Assembly: GCA_016219235.1 (NCBI GenBank)
Contig: JACRBO010000476.1
Coordinates: forward strand, 1 to 8,931
DNA: 8,931 nt
Direction of reading: 5' to 3'
DNA from: Chloroflexota bacterium
GTDB taxonomy: Bacteria; Chloroflexota; Anaerolineae; Fen-1058
Numbering within the stretch: the stretch's first letter is position 1; every line of letters starts with the position of its first letter. A program made the position numbers and the translations under genes. Positions 6,495-8,931 of the stretch are shown here, piece by piece. Below the pieces are notes generated by a model. That model was not told the origin of the DNA. It saw only the letters and a list, made by a program, of their open reading frames with translations, and searched no databases.

Positions 6495-7703
6495 CTACGC
6501 CCCAAACTTCCCCAGGCGCTTGGAATAGGCTAACGCGAACATCATCAAGTCCTGCGCGGGGAAGCGCCCCAGCGCGCCCTTGATCGCTTCGGTCTCACCG
6601 AAGGCTTTGCACTTATCGCGGCGCGTGACACCGGGCGCCCACAACAGCGTGGGGACGGGATGCCACGAGTGACTCTTCAGCGCCCACGGCGTCGAGTGAT
6701 CGCCGGTGACGATCAACACATCGGGCTTCAAGGCCATCAACTGCGGCAGCGCCGCATCCACGCCTTCGATTACTTTCGCTTTCGCGTCGAAGTCGCCGTC
6801 TTCGCCGCGGCTGTCGGTGTACTTGATGTGCACGAAGAAGAAATCGTATTTGTCCCAGTTGTCGGCTACGGCCTTGAATTCATCTTCGGGCTTGCCGCCC
6901 TCAAAGCCGATCACGTCCATGCCGACGAGCCGCGCCACACCCTTATACATCGGATAGACCGCCACGCACGCCGAGCGCAGCCCATAGGCTTGCGGGAAGC
7001 GCGGCAGATCGGGATACGAGGCAAAGCCGCGCAGCGTGAGCGCATTGGCCGGGCTTTCGTTCTTCAGAATCTCGCGCGCTTTGGCGATCCATTGATTGAA
7101 CAACTCAGCCGTTTTCTGTGCGGCGGCAGTCTGCGCCACGGCGGGCAGCGGCGGCGCTTTCTTCTGCGGATCGGTATCCGCGATGTGGCCGTCCAGTCCC
7201 TCGCCGCGCAGGATCACGCAGAAGCGATAGTCCTGTACCGGCTCGACAAACACCTGAACGCCGGGCAGCGTAATCGGGCGCAGCTTCTCCACCAACTCTA
7301 CACACTTCGACGTGGGGATGCGGCCCGCGCGCCGATCGATGATCACGCCGTCGGCATCCACCGTGCAGAAGTTGCCGCGCGCCGCCACATCCTTGTCGGT
7401 CAACTCGAAACCGATGCCGACCGATTCCAGCACGCCGCGGCCGATGACATACTTCAGCGGATCGTAACCGAACAGGCCCAGATGACCGGGGCCGCTGCCG
7501 GGCGTGACGCCCGCGCCCGCCGGCTGGCTTAAACCCAGATTGCCTTCCACCGCCAACCGATCGAGGTTGGGCGTCTGCGCAAATTCCAGTTCGGTCGGTC
7601 CGTTCAAATCGCGCGGCAAGCCGCCCAGGCCGTCCATCACCAGCAGGACGATCTTGCTTTGGTTGGCGCTTACCAGTTCCTTCAACAGTTCAAAGTCAGC
7701 CAT
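6495..7703 (-). CDS. apgM: 2,3-bisphosphoglycerate-independent phosphoglycerate mutase, archaeal type (ApgM)
   Basis: This 402-residue enzyme of the alkaline-phosphatase superfamily interconverts 3- and 2-phosphoglycerate in cytoplasmic glycolysis/gluconeogenesis. Length is typical of ApgM. Visible motifs: LLVMDGLGG (20-28, metal ligand Asp24), TPNLDRLA (44-51), TPGSGPGHLGLFGYDP (67-82, Ser70 the expected phosphoryl-accepting nucleophile), RGNFCT (109-114), HIKYTD (292-297), VTGDHSTP (332-339, Asp335/His336) and SHSWHP (344-349, His348). In the usual K-TD-GHDG motif the metal-ligand His is Glu301 here (GEDG); this may be a subfamily feature. The ATG at 7703 is preceded by GAGGG with a 6-base spacer. 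The gene converges on the RHS region and is divergent from yvcK, sharing promoter bases with it. A related subgroup has been proposed as homoserine kinase, which cannot be excluded by eye; the mutase call is favoured. Confidence 0.9.
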   Translation of the reverse strand: MADFELLKELVSANQSKIVLLVMDGLGGLPRDLNGPTELEFAQTPNLDRLAVEGNLGLSQPAGAGVTPGSGPGHLGLFGYDPLKYVIGRGVLESVGIGFELTDKDVAARGNFCTVDADGVIIDRRAGRIPTSKCVELVEKLRPITLPGVQVFVEPVQDYRFCVILRGEGLDGHIADTDPQKKAPPLPAVAQTAAAQKTAELFNQWIAKAREILKNESPANALTLRGFASYPDLPRFPQAYGLRSACVAVYPMYKGVARLVGMDVIGFEGGKPEDEFKAVADNWDKYDFFFVHIKYTDSRGEDGDFDAKAKVIEGVDAALPQLMALKPDVLIVTGDHSTPWALKSHSWHPVPTLLWAPGVTRRDKCKAFGETEAIKGALGRFPAQDLMMFALAYSKRLGKFGA

Positions 7704-7758
7704 GATTCACCCTCTTGGTTTTTGATCGCGCAAACCGCGCCGATCAATGGAGATATGA

Positions 7759-7788
7759 TTGTCAGGTTGCAGCGATTTGGATTATACT
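7759..7788 (+). promoter_or_regulatory. Promoter of yvcK
   Basis: TTGTCA (7759-7764) and TATACT (7783-7788) each match the sigma-70-type consensus at 5 of 6 positions and are 18 bases apart. The predicted start near 7795 gives a ~120-base leader that would contain the whole 7-base repeat array. The -10 shares 7783-7786 with the oppositely directed apgM -10. Confidence 0.55.
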
Positions 7789-7809
7789 TGTGGTGTATCA
7801 GAAGCGCAA
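7781..7809 (-). promoter_or_regulatory. Promoter of apgM
   Basis: On the minus strand TTGCGC (7804-7809) and TATAAT (7781-7786) are separated by 17 bases, with a perfect -10 and a 4/6 -35. The predicted transcript start is near 7774, giving a leader of about 70 bases. That leader contains an imperfect hairpin, GATCGCGC...GCGC-C-GATC (7724-7745), before the ribosome binding site. The -10 overlaps that of the yvcK promoter. Confidence 0.6.
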
Positions 7810-7813
7810 TTAG

Positions 7814-7902
7814 CAATGAACAATGATCAATGAACAATGATCAATGATCAATGTACAGGCGGGTAGTAGTGGCCCATTGATCATTGAACATTGAACATTG
7901 AC
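7814..7902. repeat. Inverted array of 7-base CAATGAW repeats in the yvcK leader
   Basis: The left block has five full units and a partial one (CAATGAA at 7814 and 7828; CAATGAT at 7821, 7835 and 7842; CAATG at 7849-7853). The right block has four units in reverse complement (CATTGAT 7875, CATTGAA 7882 and 7889, CATTGAC 7896). A 21-base spacer separates them. The innermost 12 bases of the arms pair perfectly and further units pair with few mismatches, so RNA or DNA could form a long stem. It ends only 12 bases before the yvcK ATG. Similar CAATGATCAATG strings are known as dispersed intergenic repeats, so insertion of such an element is one explanation. Confidence 0.75.
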
Positions 7903-7914
7903 CTTTCCGTGCTC

Positions 7915-8931
7915 ATGCTCAAACGACTTAAATCTGCTCCCATCTGGAAGTGGCTGACACCCGGCATCGGCGTTAAACGCTGGATCATTTTGCTGGGCTT
8001 TGGCGTCACGCTGATCGCGCTGGGGTTGGCCTACATTCTCGTCGACATCTATCGCAGCGCCGGTCTGCCCGACGCCGCCTATTATCTGACGCTGCAATTT
8101 CTGCCGCGCGTCGAGCGCGCGATCGTCGTAGGCGTGGTGGGCATGGCGGCGATTGTCTTCGCCGTGCACGAGCTCGGCCGATCGATCCTGGCGCCGTTCG
8201 CGCGTCCCGATCAATCCATGGCCGACACCGTGCTGCGCCATCGCCAGCGCGAGCGCGGCCCGACAGTGGTCGCCATCGGCGGCGGCACGGGCCTCTCCAC
8301 GTTGCTGCGCGGCCTGAAACAGTACACGTCCAACCTCACGGCGATTGTGACCGTGGCCGACGATGGCGGATCGAGCGGACGGTTGCGGCGCGAATTGGGA
8401 GTGCTGCCGCCCGGCGATTTTCGCAACTGTCTGGCTGCGCTGGCCGACGACGAGTCGCTGACCACACAGCTCTTTCAATATCGCTTTACACCCAGACAGC
8501 AGGACCTGGACGGCCACGCCTTTGGCAACCTGTTCATCAGCGCCATGGCGGATGTGTCCGGCTCGTTCGAGCAGGCCCTGATCGAAAGCAGCCGCGTGCT
8601 GGCGATCACCGGTCGGATTTTGCCGAGCACGTTGAGCGATGTATTGCTCAGCGCCGAAGTCCGCACCGATCAGGGTTTGCGCCAGATCGACGGCGAATCC
8701 AATATCACGCACGAAACGGCCAGTACCGGCGGCACAATCGAGCGGGTACGCCTGAAACCCGACAACGCCCGCGCCTATCCCGAAACGATTCGCGCCATTC
8801 TGGACGCCGATCTCATCGTGCTGGGGCCGGGCAGTTTATATACGAGCGTGCTGCCAAATCTCTTGATCAACACTGTGCCGGAAGCGCTGCGCGCCACGCG
8901 CGGCATGGTCATGTACGTCTGCAATGTCGCC
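7915..8931 (+). CDS. yvcK: YvcK/CofD-family gluconeogenesis factor with N-terminal membrane anchor (3' end outside window)
   Basis: The first 339 codons are present and the frame runs off the right edge. Residues ~118-339 are the YvcK/CofD-like core: VVAIGGGTGLSTLLRGLK (118-135), VADDGGSSGRLR (147-158), PPGDFRNCLAAL (165-176), GHAFGNLF (200-207) and LGPGSLYTSVLPNLL (303-317). YvcK proteins bind UDP-sugars and, in Bacillus, are needed for growth on gluconeogenic substrates and for normal cell shape; related CofD is an F420-pathway transferase. Unlike the ~320-residue soluble form, this one has ~117 residues ahead of the core with two likely membrane helices (~23-43 and ~69-85) and a basic linker (RHRQRER, 108-114), so the core is probably held at the membrane. 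ATG 7915 was chosen; in-frame GTG 7909 and TTG 7891 are alternatives (upstream stop TGA 7885-7887). No clear Shine-Dalgarno precedes any of them. Confidence 0.9.
   Translation, partial: MLKRLKSAPIWKWLTPGIGVKRWIILLGFGVTLIALGLAYILVDIYRSAGLPDAAYYLTLQFLPRVERAIVVGVVGMAAIVFAVHELGRSILAPFARPDQSMADTVLRHRQRERGPTVVAIGGGTGLSTLLRGLKQYTSNLTAIVTVADDGGSSGRLRRELGVLPPGDFRNCLAALADDESLTTQLFQYRFTPRQQDLDGHAFGNLFISAMADVSGSFEQALIESSRVLAITGRILPSTLSDVLLSAEVRTDQGLRQIDGESNITHETASTGGTIERVRLKPDNARAYPETIRAILDADLIVLGPGSLYTSVLPNLLINTVPEALRATRGMVMYVCNVA

Noticed and set aside
6660..7532. 290-codon plus-strand frame
   Set aside because: It is antisense to apgM, whose catalytic motifs are intact throughout; the Arg/His-rich product is typical of a shadow frame.
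7814..7902. CRISPR-like array
   Set aside because: Units are 7 bases with no spacers and the second half is inverted; no cas gene is present.
7810..8712. 300-codon minus-strand frame
   Set aside because: It is antisense to yvcK and ends inside the 7-base repeat array; composition is Gln/Arg/Ala-rich with no recognisable domain.

Overview
The window looks like a G+C-rich bacterial chromosome, probably Chloroflexota (Anaerolineae-like). This is an inference from three things: a secreted adhesin-like protein with carboxypeptidase-regulatory-like domains, an archaeal-type phosphoglycerate mutase (ApgM), and a YvcK protein with an extra N-terminal two-helix membrane anchor. No rRNA, tRNA or CRISPR array was seen.

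Layout. (1) Positions 1-3860, minus strand: one uninterrupted reading frame of 1286 codons running off the left edge. It encodes a large exported multidomain protein with a signal peptide, a propeller-like module, several carboxypeptidase-regulatory-like folds, a choice-of-anchor-J-like domain and a second propeller-like module. (2) 3861-4292: its ribosome binding site and a gene-free divergent spacer. (3) 4293-5840, plus strand: an orphan RHS tip. The last ~125 residues of an RHS core end in DPNG and are fused to a 260-residue, visibly AT-richer C-terminal domain with a Rossmann methyltransferase-like pattern. An 86-residue helical protein with a good ribosome binding site follows 48 bases later. 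This is the arrangement of a polymorphic toxin and its immunity gene. (4) 5841-6494: a gene-free scar region. It contains a strong hairpin, a 42-base relic of the 3' end of apgM, short palindromes, a second, degenerate RHS tip (120/147 identical bases to the first, with an in-frame TAG), an inverted repeat, a second near-identical hairpin and TTCGTG repeats. The order RHS tip - hairpin - apgM 3' end therefore occurs twice, which points to an old tandem duplication of the RHS/apgM junction. (5) 6495-7703, minus strand: the complete apgM. (6) 7704-7914: a divergent control region with two facing promoters sharing the same -10 bases, followed by an inverted array of 7-base repeats. (7) 7915-8931, plus strand: yvcK, running off the right edge.

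How they fit together. ApgM (lower glycolysis/gluconeogenesis) and YvcK (needed for growth on gluconeogenic carbon in other bacteria) are divergently transcribed from overlapping promoters, a plausible carbon-metabolism pair. The RHS toxin-like cassette appears to be a laterally acquired variable module at the convergent end of apgM. The most interesting region is the toxin-like C-terminal domain with its small partner gene, together with the duplication scar that records turnover of such cassettes.
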